DNA of 64,000 nt from Caenorhabditis remanei (GCF_010183535.1 NC_071330.1:7855717-7919716); one strand, 5' to 3'; shown: positions 1 to 13,600, counted from the stretch's first letter. Numbers and translations are program-made. Notes: generated from the letters alone by a model not told the origin.

Positions 1-879
1 TAAAATCGTTCCAAAAAACAGCTTAAATGGGAACCTACTATCATGATCTCAATTAAGGACAATCAGGTTACTGTACCATTTTTTCAAATATACAGTAACC
101 CTCCTTCACGTCTAAGTAATCAAAAAGAACTTACTGTTCGGATCTAATCCTTTCATATGTGGACATTGCAGTGTTACTGACGAATTCGCGGGCGTTGGAG
201 GCCAACAGAGTACTGTATCATACGTGGCATTACACCAAATACGGGTATCATTTGGATCTAAAGATAATAATTTAAGAAGAATATATTGAGAAAGATGGGA
301 ATGATACCTCGTTCAGGGAATAACTTATTGTGGTCAAGCATCTTTTTGCATAGCTGAAAAATGAGTAAAATGAGTTGAAGTTCTGAGAAGTGCAGAGGAT
401 TTCATCTCTTCTCTTTTCTCGGATTAGATATTTCAAGCATGACGTGACAAAGACCTACTCACCGGATAAGACTCTTCTAAGACGTCCATTGCTCCATTGA
501 ATGCTTGAACACTGGTCGACGCTAGTACGTTCTGAAATATTTTAGAGATTGAAATGATGATCTGAAAGTGCATGGGTACTTCTGATTGGAATTCTGGATA
601 TATTTGTATTCATTTGGTTTTGAAATTGTGAAAATACTAATCAAAAACTAATTTTATTTCTTCAGATCAAATCAAGAATAGGTTAATTTTTGATGCTTCT
701 AATCCCACGATCTTGTTTTCCTCTCGTAAAAATCAGTCACAACAAAACGTAAATATATTTTTCTAATTTCTTGGCAATCAGATTGGCTAACTCACCCAAC
801 CAGAGTCAACCATTTCGCTCAGTTTCGCCGTCGAATTATCGAGAATCGAGACGTTGAACGGTGACGTGGAATCCGCCAT
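1..879 (-). CDS. pdfr-1: Class B (secretin-family) G-protein-coupled receptor, N-terminal exons, partial; probable PDF receptor
   Basis: Reads leftward off the window. Four coding exons are seen: 879-796 (28 codons from ATG), 531-463, 353-308 and 212-135, with donors GTGAGT, GTGAGT, GTATCA and GTAAGT and clean acceptors; the phases are consistent. The protein begins MADSTSPFNVSILDN and continues with the extracellular hormone-binding fold: a first Cys in LCKKML, then VLCWPPTPANSSVTLQCP, which is the Cys-Trp-Pro and Cys-Pro pattern of class B receptors, with an NSS glycosylation site. No transmembrane helix lies inside the window. In the family such receptors bind peptides and couple to Gs; PDF receptors control locomotion and arousal states in worms. 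The naming as pdfr-1 rests on the CWPP region and on chromosome III linkage remembered for C. elegans; class B membership is firmer than the symbol. An acceptor at 902-903 and an open frame before the ATG allow upstream exons, so other N-termini are possible. Confidence 0.68.
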
Positions 880-1473
880 GATATGAGTCAGTGATGAAAT
901 TCTGAAAGAAAACGGATTTGGAAAGAATCAGAACGTCGAGATGAATCAATAAATTAAATGGAAAGTTGATGGCTTTAACACATAACAGAATGATGACTGC
1001 CACGACAGAATGTGATGACTTTTGGTTGGTTCCCCCCCATTTTTTAGTTCTAGATTCTTTTGAGACAAGAAGATTTGGATAGTTGAGACGGAGAGACCAC
1101 AGACAACAGAATCAAACAGTTGTTAGAAACGGGGAGAGAAGGTGAGTTGACATGCTCATGAGGGCAAAAGAAAAATGAGAGAATTGAGGGAAGAGATGTT
1201 TCCGTGTGGGTTGAAAATGATGAGTTGTTAAACGGACCGGAATGAAAAAACCTATAAATAACCCATTGAGGTGTCGAGAGATTGAACCACAGGTAAAACA
1301 TTTTCATGATTATTTTATGAGAAATTTGATGTTTTAGAATTGTTTCACGACGTTGAAGACTTCACAAGTGGATAACTTTCCCCGTTTCGTTTTCATTCCC
1401 CGTTTCGTTTTCATTCATGGGAGGTTGTTCAAGCATTTGTTAGCAAAACGTAAGGAATCAAACGGGCAACGAA
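880..1473 (-). promoter_or_regulatory. 5' flank of the class B receptor gene
   Basis: The start exon has a CTTTCAG acceptor 22 bases before its ATG, so the transcript is either trans-spliced here or joined to a farther 5' exon. The rest is AT-rich with no convincing exon. A perfect 18-base direct repeat (unit CCCCGTTTCGTTTTCATT) stands at about 1380-1415. No core promoter element can be assigned. Confidence 0.4.
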
Positions 1474-1944
1474 ATGGGACTGGATGATTGGAATATATAA
1501 AAGTTGGTCGATGACACCGCTAGACGTATCGCAGAAGGAATGGTGGAAGTATTGGAAAAGGCGTTTCGTGAAAACCCCCGATTTCGCGAACAAGTCCTAC
1601 AACTCGATCGGATGATAATAGCTGAACTAAGAGAGCAAGTCAAGGATAATGTGAGTGAGCAGAAACAAGAATGGGTTGAAAAACGGGCAAAGGCAGAACA
1701 GAAAAGAAAGCAGAAGCTGAAACAACGCAAACAACAACGGAAAATTCGGAAGAAGAAAACTAAGAGACATAGACGCAGGACATGGATAATTTTCCGAGAG
1801 TTCGTTATGATATTTCACTGTCAAACAGTAGCTCTTGAACTGTTGGGGATCAAGTTTGAGAGTTACGAAGATGCTAATTTATCTCCAATCATCCTCGAAG
1901 AAGCATTTGTTCCAAGAAATAAGAAAAAGAAAAAATTGAATTAG
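1474..1944 (+). pseudogene. Intronless ORF with an in-frame stop at codon 9; unrecognised basic protein
   Basis: An ATG at 1474 opens a frame that meets TAA at 1498-1500 and then stays open for 147 codons to a TAG at 1942-1944; the first ATG after the stop is at 1540. The downstream part has coding-like composition: an amphipathic helical start (IAEGMVEVLEKAFRENP), then a very Lys/Arg-rich helix with about 25 basic residues in 45 (about 1680-1780), then a mixed C-terminus ending in a lysine run. It has no intron, unlike its neighbours. An AATAAA lies at 2024-2029, just before an ATT microsatellite. I recognise no family. It could be a pseudogene or retrocopy broken by one stop, a short lineage-specific gene starting at 1540, or an exon entered through the AAAAG just before 1504. 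Confidence 0.4.
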
Positions 1945-2029
1945 TGCTACGAATACAAGAAACTGGAACACGGACAAATTGAACTCATGCATATTGGTAT
2001 CAATCACGTACCCTTGCGGACGTAATAAA

Positions 2030-2052
2030 TTATTATTATTATTATTATTATA
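2030..2052. repeat. (ATT)n microsatellite
   Basis: About seven uninterrupted ATT units, directly 3' of the ORF ending at 1944. Confidence 0.85.
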
Positions 2053-4440
2053 ACAAAAGTATCATTTTTTCTGTTAAAAGACCCTAGAAAACAAAATAAT
2101 TGAAAAAGGAAAAATAGATAAGCGTAAAATGGTTTACAATATCCCAGAAATACAATTCCAAAGTAAATTCACAATGTTGTTGACTACTCACTTTGAACAA
2201 ATTTAGTCAATTCGACGGACGTAATTTAAAGCTTCACAAACTACATAAAAGAGCTAAATGAGTTCATTTCACGAGAGCCGGATGACTCGACAACTTTGAA
2301 ATTGAAAGAAAAAAGTTCAACTTTCGACAAGTGACACTTGTTCCAGCCTTTCTCTATGTGTCTTTCATTTCAGAATGTCTCAGAATTGTTTACGATTGAG
2401 TACGTTCGTCCACTCGTCCAGACAAGTGAGATCTACGATCTTTCATTTAAGAATCAACGGAAACTGGCATAATATCAACTTCCAAATCAAATAAATTGTG
2501 GGTGGAAGTTAATGGTTCCAAAGATTTAATAAATTTCGGCCTAGCTGTGATTATTTCTTTTTTAATGTTTTTGAATGACGCCGATAATTCAGAAATGCGT
2601 AGGAGATAATTGTGAGAAGAAGAAGAGAAAAAGTTAAAGACAGAAATTATATAAATAGAGATTATGAGAGTAATGGAAATACATTAGATATTCGATATGA
2701 AACGCTAAAATTGACACATTTTATGAAGGAAACGAGAAGAAAAAGAGGTCATATTTAGATATTCATAGAAAACGAAAAGTCTCATTTTACCTTAAAGAAG
2801 GGTCGAAAATAGAGAGCAAATAGGAGTTTTAGAAAAGAATTTCAGAAGAAAAAGTTGTATTATTTGAAGAGATATTTACTTATATGAGAAACTGCTTCAT
2901 GAATTTTTTTTTATTTTTGAAAGAATAAGAAAAATATGGAAAAATAATTTGAACAAAAGAGAAAAAGTTGGGAGAGTTATGAGAGCAAAAAGAGAAAACA
3001 CTTAGTTATATAACAAGAGAAATTGTGGAAAAATCAGAGGAATGAATAGAAAATAAAGGGAATTTGAACAGAGAAAAGTCCAAGTTGGAAGGCCAAATAG
3101 ATTCTGAGTTGAGGATTTTACACCTCTGCTCGTGACGAACATCATTCGAAAATGCGGAACTTCTGGTCAGAAATTTAATCTAAATTTCACAGCATCCAAC
3201 CCATTTTCCGATAGTTTATGATGTTCCGTACCCCAAGGCGTTTTCTCAAACTGATGAAGTTTTTCCGTGTTTTCATTCCTTCTTTCCTTCCAAAAAATGT
3301 CTAGACCCTTCTGAGTAATTAGTTTTTGGCAATACCCAAGACCTCAAAAAAACAAGGATCAAGCTGAGAATTCTTCAAAATCAAATGATGGATATGAAGA
3401 AATAATGATAGAATAATGAATAGTATAAAAGGTAAATAAAGCCAAAAAGTTGGGATTAAGTAAGGAAAAAAGGCAATGAGGCGGATGAAAATAAAAAAGA
3501 AATGACGAGTAGTCGTAGGGGGCAAAAAATGGAAAAGAGGGGGGAGAAGAGTGGAAAAAACGTTCAGAGATGAAATTTTGAGATGAGAAAAAGAAGGAAG
3601 ACACGACTTTCCTCTCTCTGAAAATCTTCTTGTGATGGCCAGTTTGTGACTGAGTTTGACATGAACATGTCAAATGGATTCAAGCAAAAAATGTGTTATG
3701 AATGTGTGCATTTTCAGATGAATTTCAAGAATTTTTAACTAATTGGAACTTTGATTTTTGCTGTGCAAAATGAATGACATTCGGGTGGAAAATAGTTTTG
3801 GTTTGAACGTAAACGAGTTTGAATTCTGAAGATAGTCTGAAATGAGCACGACTTCAAAAAATGATTTGTTATCCGGTAATCAATCAACTAAATCACAGAC
3901 GTAAGAGATACAACTTTTGTGTTCTCTATCAGTTCCAGATGTAGCTTTTTCTCATGAATACCAAAATATGTGCTTTCGAACTCAAAATCATTTACTGATC
4001 TCATAATTTCTAAGTAGGAGACATTCGGAATGGGAACCGGAATTCGAATAGAATCAGCGATAAGCTTGTCATCACCTCGATTAAGCGATTAATTTATTTT
4101 GTGAAATACCACGCTGAATACAATCGAAAACCGAAATGTACTCGGAATGTACTTAATGAAAACATCATTTCATTCATATTTCCATACGATGTATACGGTA
4201 TTTTGTTAGCAAAAGCAATGATGTTTACAAAACCAAAGTTTATTTTCTAATTTCGAATATCGATAATCCAAAATAATACCTAGAAAAATCTCATGATAAA
4301 GAAAATTAATCCGAGCGAGCAAGCATGACCATGAGAGTGGAAATATCACGAGTTGTAAACTTTTGTAACAATAAAAGGTGACATCTAATCTTTAGTTTAA
4401 CTCGAAAACTTTTGAAACTTTCCGAAAAATGTTAGGAACG
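2053..4440. other. AT-rich intergenic stretch, no gene seen
   Basis: Purine-rich plus strand (many GAAAA and AGAGAA runs) from about 2550 to 3100 and again from 3400 to 3620. Open frames here are short and of low complexity, with Phe/Ser/Leu-rich translations typical of the antisense of A-rich DNA. No splice-consistent exon was found. Confidence 0.6.
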
Positions 4441-4446
4441 ACCAGA

Positions 4447-4682
4447 AAAGTGGGCGGAGCGTAATTTGTGTCCGGCTCGTCGAGCACAATTTGTGTGCTC
4501 CAACGACGACGGGCGGCACATTGAGAATGATCGCAAATTAGGGTCCCGAGGTCTTGGGAGACCTCCTCCGAACCCAACCCCAATCAGTTGGCTTTTATCA
4601 AGTAAAAAAGTTCAGAAGGACCCCCGGGGGGCAGTGAGTTTAGATCGGCTGACATTTCATTTCTTTCCAAAGAAATGAAAGT
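4447..4682. other. GC-rich structured block with several hairpins
   Basis: An island of much higher GC in AT-rich surroundings. It holds AGTGGGCGGAGC (4449-4460), TTTGTGTGCTCCAA (4490-4503), a perfect hairpin with 7-base arms GAGGTCT/AGACCTC (4548-4565), the palindrome CCCCCGGGGG (4621-4630), and a 12-base-arm hairpin TTTCATTTCTTT/AAAGAAATGAAA (4655-4680). The first two motifs recur at 27233-27267, before a start exon of rbf-1. It could be a distal promoter, a structured RNA or a repeat remnant. Confidence 0.45.
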
Positions 4683-7600
4683 CCGACGAAATATGAAAAT
4701 TCTAAAAACCATTCGAAAATTTGTTAAAAATTTAACCAAATCAAAGAGAAAAAAAAACAAAAATTAGAGAAGGAAAGTGAGAGAAAACAGGATGGGATTA
4801 GCCCTATGAGCAATGAAGAAGACGTTGGCTCATGATGGAAAAAGAAGATGTTGAAGTAGAAAAAGGAGAAGAAGAAGACGCTTATTTTGATGGGATTCAC
4901 AGATTATTCATATTTTTCACTTCTTCTATCCTTCTTTTCGATTACGCGAGGATGAGCTATCAGTTAACCAAAAAGAGAAATCAAGGGACAGAGAGAGAAA
5001 TGGAAGGTAATTCATAATTTCCTATTTCGTGCCGAGATTCGGAAATTGGAAACCTCCCGGGTTGGGTATTTCCATGAAAAGATTCAAAATAACCCATATC
5101 TGTGTGGAAATTCAGAACTCAGTCTATTCGGTGTCTACATCAAAAAAGTTCCAAAACTTTTAAAATGTCATTAAATTTATTAGTTTTCAATTTACTAATT
5201 TAAAATAAAAATCAATGAAAAAGTGGGAGATGTCTCACTTCTGTTCGAGAACAGACTGGCAATATTTTTGATTTCAACTTGTCAATTTTCCGGCTTCTCT
5301 TGCGTGGGAATTCGGCACTGGAATCTCTCTTTCGTGAACATCAAATCTTGAAAATAACGTGATAAATCTCATAAATCTGTGTCTAAATGAATGAAATATA
5401 CGCATTTTCCAGTTCAAAAAGTCGAAAAAGTTTCGATTGGAATGATGAAAATCCAAAAGCTGTGAATACGGAGAGAAAAATTATTTGTTGATGATAGAAA
5501 ATGAAATGGAAAACGGATTACCAAAGGAGAAAACTGATTTGTTTTAGCCTGAAGCGAAATGAAAAAGAATGAGAAAAGAAAGAAGAAGACGTACGGATTT
5601 AAATTGTCAGATAATTTATGCACAAAAACTTTTTCACTTTCTCATTCGATTCACTTGATTTATTCTTTCTTTCACACTGTTTTTCTTTTCTTTTTCTAGT
5701 TGGAGTTTGTGCTTTGAGTAATTAATTTTTGATCATTAAAATTGAAGAATGAGTGAAAAAGAGGAAAAGGTAATTTCCGGGGATCCAGTAAATAATAATT
5801 GGAATTTTAGAGATCGGAAACAAGCTTAATTGAACCAGTAAGTATTGGAACGCTGGTTATTTTGATTTAACTGGAAATCGTATTAACAACTCACTTTATA
5901 ATTTTTTCTTAAAATGACAAACAATTCAGTCAAATAAGTGACTAATCAGAAGAAATAAGATTTGAAAAAACCGCCAGATAAACAAGGTAAACTTCTTGAT
6001 TTGCTTACAATTTTCCGTTGTTGAATCATAAATTGAAAACTAAAAAATCGAGAAAATGATAAGCTTTGACTGCTGAAGAAAACTCGAATCTTTTTGGGAA
6101 CGAATTTGATTTCGGTCTGCACAAAAAGGGAAAAATTGGATAAAAGGAAGATTCTGCTGTCTGATCACGTACTTTGATGACGAACGGATGATTCGAACGA
6201 GTTAATTCTTGAGATTATTTTGAGAGAAATGACTATTTCGGTCACCGGAAAAGAGTTAATAGTTGGTTTTTGAAAAGTGTGAAAATAGTAAGAAAGAAGA
6301 GAATTGAAGATATATGGAGAAGAAGAACGAGTGCACTCGAGTGGGACAAATAAAATGAAATGAAGTGTGAATAAGGAAAGAACAACAAAGTTCTAAGCTG
6401 AACTTTTAGACAGCTGAAATCGGGAAGATGTGGAAAAAAAGTTACTTCATAACAATAATAATAGTGGGAAGTTGGAAGGAAATTACGACTGATTTTGAAA
6501 TTGGAAACCGAAAATTCATTTCAAACTTTTCGTACTCTCTATTCTCACACATTTATGAAAAAATAACTAATCCGCTCTATTGTGAATTTCAAAAAGAAAG
6601 TCATTTGAACTTATGAAAAGAATGGAGAGGAGAAGTTATAATTAGAATCAGAAAGTTGGAAATGATGGAAGAGAATAGCCTTCCGATCACAACACAATTC
6701 GAATATAATTATAGCCATAAATTGCATGTTGTTCCTCTGGAGTTACTCATTGGAAATAGCATCTCGAATAATGAAAACGAGCTTAGTCAGATATTCGTTT
6801 TTCAGGAAGATTCCTTAAACATCAATATCTCTGATCCAACTGAACAAAACGTTCGACAATAGTGGATAAACATCAAAAAAGCCCCCGCAAAATAAATGGA
6901 ACAAACTGGGAAATGTGACAACAGAAAACGAGAGAGCGCAGTAGTTTAATTGAATTTACAGCTCTCTCCCTCTTCTTTTTCACTTCTATCACTTTTTTGC
7001 TCTTTTATTCCGAGTAGTTCATGACTTTTTTGAGAACTTGGCGGGGGCACATCCAGATAATTTTTGACAGGTTTTCACCAGAAATTGGAAGAATGAGAAA
7101 GCTGAGAAGAAGAATGACACCAAATGAGAATTTTCATCTTCGTCTTCCGTTTTTATTAATTCGAAAAACAAGAAGAAGAAGCCAATGACATGAACAAATT
7201 GACGGGTTGACATGGTGAATTTCTTAATGTATTTCGGGAAGAAAACGATGAAAAAACGGGAAAGAAGACTCGAAAAATGAGAAAATGACGGTCATGAAGC
7301 AGTGGGGAACATGTCAAATGATGTAATTCTGCTCATTTTCTAATTCTACAGAACATCTTAGTGCCACCAATGAATGAATAAAGAGTTCATTGGAAGGTTA
7401 AATGTCAATGAGAATGGGAGATTACGGTAGGTTCATCCTGTGAACTAATCTGGGGGTTTTTCTGAAACTACCCAACGATTTAACAGGCAGGAACAGAAGA
7501 AGATCAACTTGGCTCAGGTTTAAAAAGAGTGTAGGCTACAAAGAGATGATGATAGCTCGTAGAATTAATAATAAATGAACCATTTATAGCAACATAAATT

Positions 7601-10600
7601 ATGCTTTGAGATAATCAAAAATAACGAAAAGTTAAAGCTCGAGGCCAGAACTCAACAATATTTCTAATATTCTGGAGCCTCTTCTTAAAAAAGAAACGCC
7701 TCGAACCATAAATAACCTCGTTCCGATAACTGCCTTCTTCTATTTTTCATGTGATAAGTCACGTATTCCACCTGTGTTATTGATGCCGACTGACTGAAGC
7801 TTGAATCAAATTATCACTTATTTTCTAAGCTTTTTGAAATAATATAACGTTATGCATAGGTGAACACAAAGTCGCCCTAGATTCTGGTCCAGGTGAAAAT
7901 TTGAAAGTTTTCACAAGATCTCTGGTTTACTAAATCATCGAAGTTCCTACTTTTGAAAACTGTAGTTCTGCACTTTGGGATGTATTTGTAAACTTGGAAA
8001 TCCAAAAATGGAATCAAGATCAAAAAGGGTGCATGGTGATACCAAGGCAACCAAAAGGTAGACACTCGGCGTGTCTATTTTTAGGTTATCATACGTCTAT
8101 ATCTCCAATCTGATATCAACTCGTAGTCTCCGAGGGGCGAAAGAACAGATGACTCCAAAAAAGAGAAACAGCGTTCGGTTGGAGCAAGAAAAAATGAATA
8201 GGAGAGATAGAAAAAGAGAGAAAAGCTGATGCTAAATTGGTAAAACGGGGGAGAAAACGGGGGGAACGAACAAGAGGAAGAAGAAGGAGAAGAAGAAGTA
8301 ATAGAAGCAAAAAAAGAAAAAAGAAGAAGCAGTACAAATTGAATCAGGCACATGGTGTGCTCCCTGCTTTGCTCCGAGACGTCCCGTCATCTCTAGCGCC
8401 TCTTTTTCCTCTTCATCTGTATCATTTGCTCCTGAGATGCTCTCGAAAGAATTTTGAGAGAAGTCCTAATTGGGGAAAATGAGGAAAGGAGGACGACTTC
8501 ATTAGTAAAAGAGTTGATGCAAATCGGCATCATATTTTAGAATCTTCTCATCACTGAACCTACTTCCTCAATAAGAAATCGGAAGAGGGGGTGGAATGAA
8601 GAGAGACGGAGAACTTTTCAGAATGCCTTGATCATTGAAATGGAAATTCTCTCACCCCTATAAGCAAAGGAAAGGTTCAAAATTCCCGAATGAAAATGAG
8701 CCTGATTTCACAATGACTTTGACTTTTTCGTTATCATTCGTGGGAATTAAGTTTCGAACAATTCAGGCATCGATTATGAGCACCATATCCTACTCTTTTT
8801 TAGTGATTCGGAAATTCGGGAATGAGCTAAAACTCTGAACATGTTATTAAGAGTACGGTATTTCTGATCAATTCTCTGTTATCTCATTAGAGTATTTTCA
8901 GACTAATTCAACCACTACTGGTAGCATTTTCTATTTAGTCGCTGTCTCAACAAAGGCAATATCTGCAAAAGAAGATCTATTATTGAATTATTGTAGAAAT
9001 AAATATTGAAGGCTTCAAAAAGAGGTGTTCACGATATTTCATAGCTGACAGTGTGGATACATATATCTATGGAAAAAAGTAAAACTAAACGTTAATTACG
9101 ACAAGAAGGAACGGATATTTTGAAGTTATTTCATTGGCAAATCATTCGTTGTTATATGACTAGAAAAATATTGCTATTACAAATCAGATCATTTGCTTCT
9201 AATAAAATAAGTTATAGAAAATCTGTTCCGTTCTAGATTTCTTCCAGTTAAATTATGTCATAATCTAGTTTGAATGCTCAAAAATCTTCAAAAAACGCTG
9301 CTAAAATGTTGCAGTTGAACAAAAGATATCAAGTGTCAATTGTCTCAAATGACCTTTTTAAATTTTCAAGTGTTGACAAAAAATGACAAAGTTGGAGGGG
9401 GGAGAAGTTTTCAAAGAATATTTTGAAACAGAGACACAGCACATGCAAAAATGTTTATATTTGGTGTCAACCACTAGACGTCCATGAGCCATAAGCACTC
9501 ACATAATCACATTCGTTGCGCTTATTATGTATGTCCATATATCCCCTTTTTTCTATATAGATATGTTATGGGTGGGAGGCCAAGCACAGAAACCGAAAAT
9601 GCGAAAAAAAAACCCAATTTGGTTGTGCGAATAGGGCATGCGAGGAACCGAATCCAATCAAAATAATTCGAAGGTTTTGAGATTTTGTGGTGGTTCGAAA
9701 GTGGAAAATCGAGAGAGAATATTCATAGTTTGTACTGGAAACTATCGCTGGGCACTTGGAAGTTTTATGCTGCATAAAAAAGTTTCAGGGGCGAAAAAGA
9801 AGAGAAAAGAAAAGAAAACAGGAAAACGATTAGGGAAAATAGGATAAGGTGAAAGAATAAAAAAAAAAGAAACATTTTAGGTCATTTCAGAGATCTGTGA
9901 TTTTAGATGTTCAATTAGATAGATCTAGTCGAACTAGTTGAGTTCTAAGACATTTCAAGACGAGTTCAACTGAAGTTTTCTCGCATTTTCGAATTTTATT
10001 TTTAATCCCAAATTTATGGACCTTAACAAAATGGGATAGTTTATTCGGGCCGGATAAGATATCATACATGATTAAATACTATTCCGACATCTCGCCCTCT
10101 TCCATCTCAAATTCTTTTCATTTGTTGTCTTTCAGAAACGTTGAGCTCCTAGAAAAACATAAGAAACCTTGATTGAAGCAGTCGGACCAAAATAAAACAA
10201 ATGTTTCAAGAATGCTCAAAATGGAATGTTTTTGAGTGGCTAAGAGAATAGGGAAAGAAGAAAAAAGATGAGAGAATCTCAACTGAGTTTATATCAAACA
10301 TCCTCTTGTCATCATCACGTGACTCTACAGAATCTTAAAAAGAACCACAGAAGATAGAAACTAACTGACTTCTTTTTCTCTCTTTACTTCACTCCAATGG
10401 AGAAAATAAGCGAAGAAAAACGAAGAAGAGAAGAGAGAAATAAGACTGACGTCTTCAGCTTTTATCCTGATGAAATTCCAGATTCTAGATTCTAGAAGTC
10501 ATTCTTCAACGATGAAAGAAAGAAGGAGAAATTTCCACGAAAGAGAAGAGAAAACACACAAACACCATGCGGAAGACGACTGTGAATTCCAGATTTCAAA

Positions 10601-13600
10601 TTGCATATTCAACATTTCAGTCTACAGATACCATCACATTCCGAGATTCATGTCAGAATTTTCGAGTATTCTGACTGAAAAAAGAAAAAAAAAGAGAAAA
10701 TATGGAAACGCGAAAATTGATCTCCCTTTCTCTCTCTGTTTCCACCATTCGTTTGGCCCCAATTTATTTTATTTTTGCTCTCTTTTCTCTTTTCTCTTTT
10801 TTTTTTAAACAACGAGCCAAGCGTGGGTATCCCCTGGAGAAAAGAAACAACAGACGACTGAAAATGTTCACTTTTTAAGAGGGGGAGATGAAGGAATAAG
10901 GTCAAGGGACTAGTAGAAAGTACGAAATTGTTCAGTTTGCAGCAGGAATGAATGTTTACTCGAGGAGGACACAGAAGAAGACGACTCAAGGAACTGGATT
11001 TTTTAGATTATAAGAATTTCAGAGATTCCAAATCTTGTTTGCTTCTTTTAGAACTATTATATCAGACCTGATGTTAATGGGAATCAGCATATTCAGTCTC
11101 CTCACACCATCAGAGAATGTTTGAACAATCAGAAATTCGAATACGATATTTGAAACGAAAAAAGGTTGAGAAATAAGTTTAAAAGTATTTTTCTCTATTT
11201 TAATTGCAAGAACGAATGGGAGAAAAGTCTAGACGATTTGAACTTTGAGATTTTCGAATGAAGAAAGAAAACGAGTAGAATCAGATGAGTCTTCTGACCT
11301 CAAATTCAGAGGCGGCAGAACATTTGTAATCCGAAAATTGATGTATATCAAAAGAAGAAGAACAAGGCGGATTCAGAAGACTTACCATTTCCAATTAGAT
11401 TTAATGACGTGTCCAATTTGTTTTTTTTTCGTTTGTTCTCGTAGTTACCTGTAAGACAACGAAAATCGCTTTTTGAAAAGATTTTAAAATATCAAAACAC
11501 AGAAAAAGAGAGAAAGAAGGAATATAAGAAAACGTACTCAAAGAGGTGATTGAATGAGACAAAGTTTAACCAGAAAACCCCCTAAAAATGCAGTGAATTG
11601 GATTCGAGTTCGTCTTCTACTTCTCCAAGATGATTGGATTTTTCAAGTGGATTGCTGCTCCTACTTTCTATGAGGAAATGGGCAAAAAACTCGAAAACGG
11701 CGGAGTTTCTCACAAAATTTGATTATGGAAAAGAAAATTGTGAGAAGTCAAGTTTTGATTGGATATCGAACGTCTCTTTTTATTATTTGTTTTTTTTTCG
11801 ATGGAACGAATTCAGAACATCCTGGATCGAGTCAGAAAGTTGGAAATCACGATGTCACGAGATGATTTGAATTCATTTTGAAAGCGAGAACAAAAAAGTA
11901 AATAAACGAAACATGAATGTGAATCTCTTGAAACGATTAGAAATTGAAACATCTAAAAACTGAAATCTCTTGTAGTTATGGGGATTGTAACTGGTCTCAA
12001 ATAACTTTTCGAGCACCGTGGGTGGTATTCTGAGAATATATTTCTATTCTTCTGAAGCCGGAAACATTATGAAAAATGTTTTTACTCCGTTTCGAAGAAA
12101 TTTTGTAATTTGATTGATTTATTTGCGTTACTTTCAGTTTCTGGAATCAAAGGAAAACTGAAAAAAGAAACTAAAAATACAGTTGTAGTTAGAATACGAA
12201 TTGTCGAAATTCTTCTGTGGAAATCAAACTCATATACTTCGAGGTCATATACTTTTGATTACTTTTTCCAATTCGTTTTCGCTTATTTTTCAATTTGTTC
12301 CGAGAAAATGAAAAGTTCTACGAAAAGATTAATAAAAAGCAATAAAATATTGTTTTCCAGAAAAGAAAACTTGCTCTCGAATACACGGAAATGAGCTTGA
12401 ATAATGCGGATAAAGTGAATGAATAATTAGGAGAACACACGCAAAAACCTCTTCTATCTCTCTAACTTTTTGGTCTGAAAAAGAGAAAAAAGAGAAAGGA
12501 TAACGAAGAAATATCTTTGGCTTTTATGGAAATTAGGTTCTTCAGGAATAGAGAAAAAAAAGGACACAGAGAGTTCTTGCACAGAGAATAGGGGAGAAAA
12601 TGTAAGATTTCTGTGAAATGTGGAGGAAAAAGTTAGTGGGAAAAGAGATAGGTCATGGGAGAGAAAGAAGAGAGTGGAAAGGTAATCAAATGCAAATGTG
12701 TGAGTTGAAAATATGAAGAAAACGAAAAGAAATAAAGGGTTTTGGTGGTTTTTGATTGTTTCAAATGTTCAGATAAAAATTGAAGAAGAGAAGGTTTTAA
12801 AAATTAATGTTCTGGAGAAGATTTCTATATGATTCCCATCAAAGATTCTGTCAAACGATCACAAATTGATGTTAATGTTAGTACGGTATCGACAATACAC
12901 ATCAATTTTTGAAATTTGATAAATATTGGCATACTATTTCTAGAACTTCTTGAAAGTAGGGTTTCCAGTGAAGACGTAACGATATTCGGATAGTCTTCGA
13001 CAGTAAAAAATTGTCAAACTGATCTTCAAAACAATTATTTTTTGTGTTTAGAAAAAAAACGAAAGATCACTAGATTTATGAACACTAACTATTTCTTTCA
13101 GTGTTGTAATGAGTTTTGGAAATTCTTCGAAACAAGAGGAACACGAAAAACAAGTTGAAACGGAACTAACGTCTAGTCGAAACATTAATTTTTAGTATGA
13201 CTCAAAACTTGGAAACAAAAAAGAATAAGAAGAAATAATTGGCAAACAACTCTTCCTTTACGAATAAAGTTAATTAAAGAAAGATCAGATTTTATCGACA
13301 TTTCGGAACAAAATATCATCGGATAGAAGAAGAAAAAACAAGAAACGATGCTAGTTTTCAATCGGAAATTGAGTTCAATGTGAGTAGAAAAAGGTCGTGA
13401 AACGTCTCCGGAGAAGATTCCGAATATCTCATTTTTCAATTTTCGTTTCAAATTGCTTTCTGGATTCTGTCAAGTTATAATTGGGCTCAAATTTCGTGAG
13501 CAGAAGAAATAAAACATGAACAACGGGAAAATGAATACGGTATCTGTTTCGTAACTTAACGAGTTTTGTTCTGAACGCTTATTTCTATAACTTCAATTCA

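Noticed and set aside
4832..5017. Acidic open frame (MMEKEDVEVEKGEEEDAYF) ending at a possible phase-1 donor, as another rbf-1 first exon
   Set aside because: The donor (GTAATT) is weak, the later residues look like random hydrophobics, and one in three chance frames would fit the phase. Noted only because it lies downstream of the GC block at 4.45 kb.
6428..6862. Two consecutive small plus-strand frames as a short gene
   Set aside because: Composition is fairly protein-like, but there is no splice link between them, no recognisable domain and no poly(A) signal in a sensible place.
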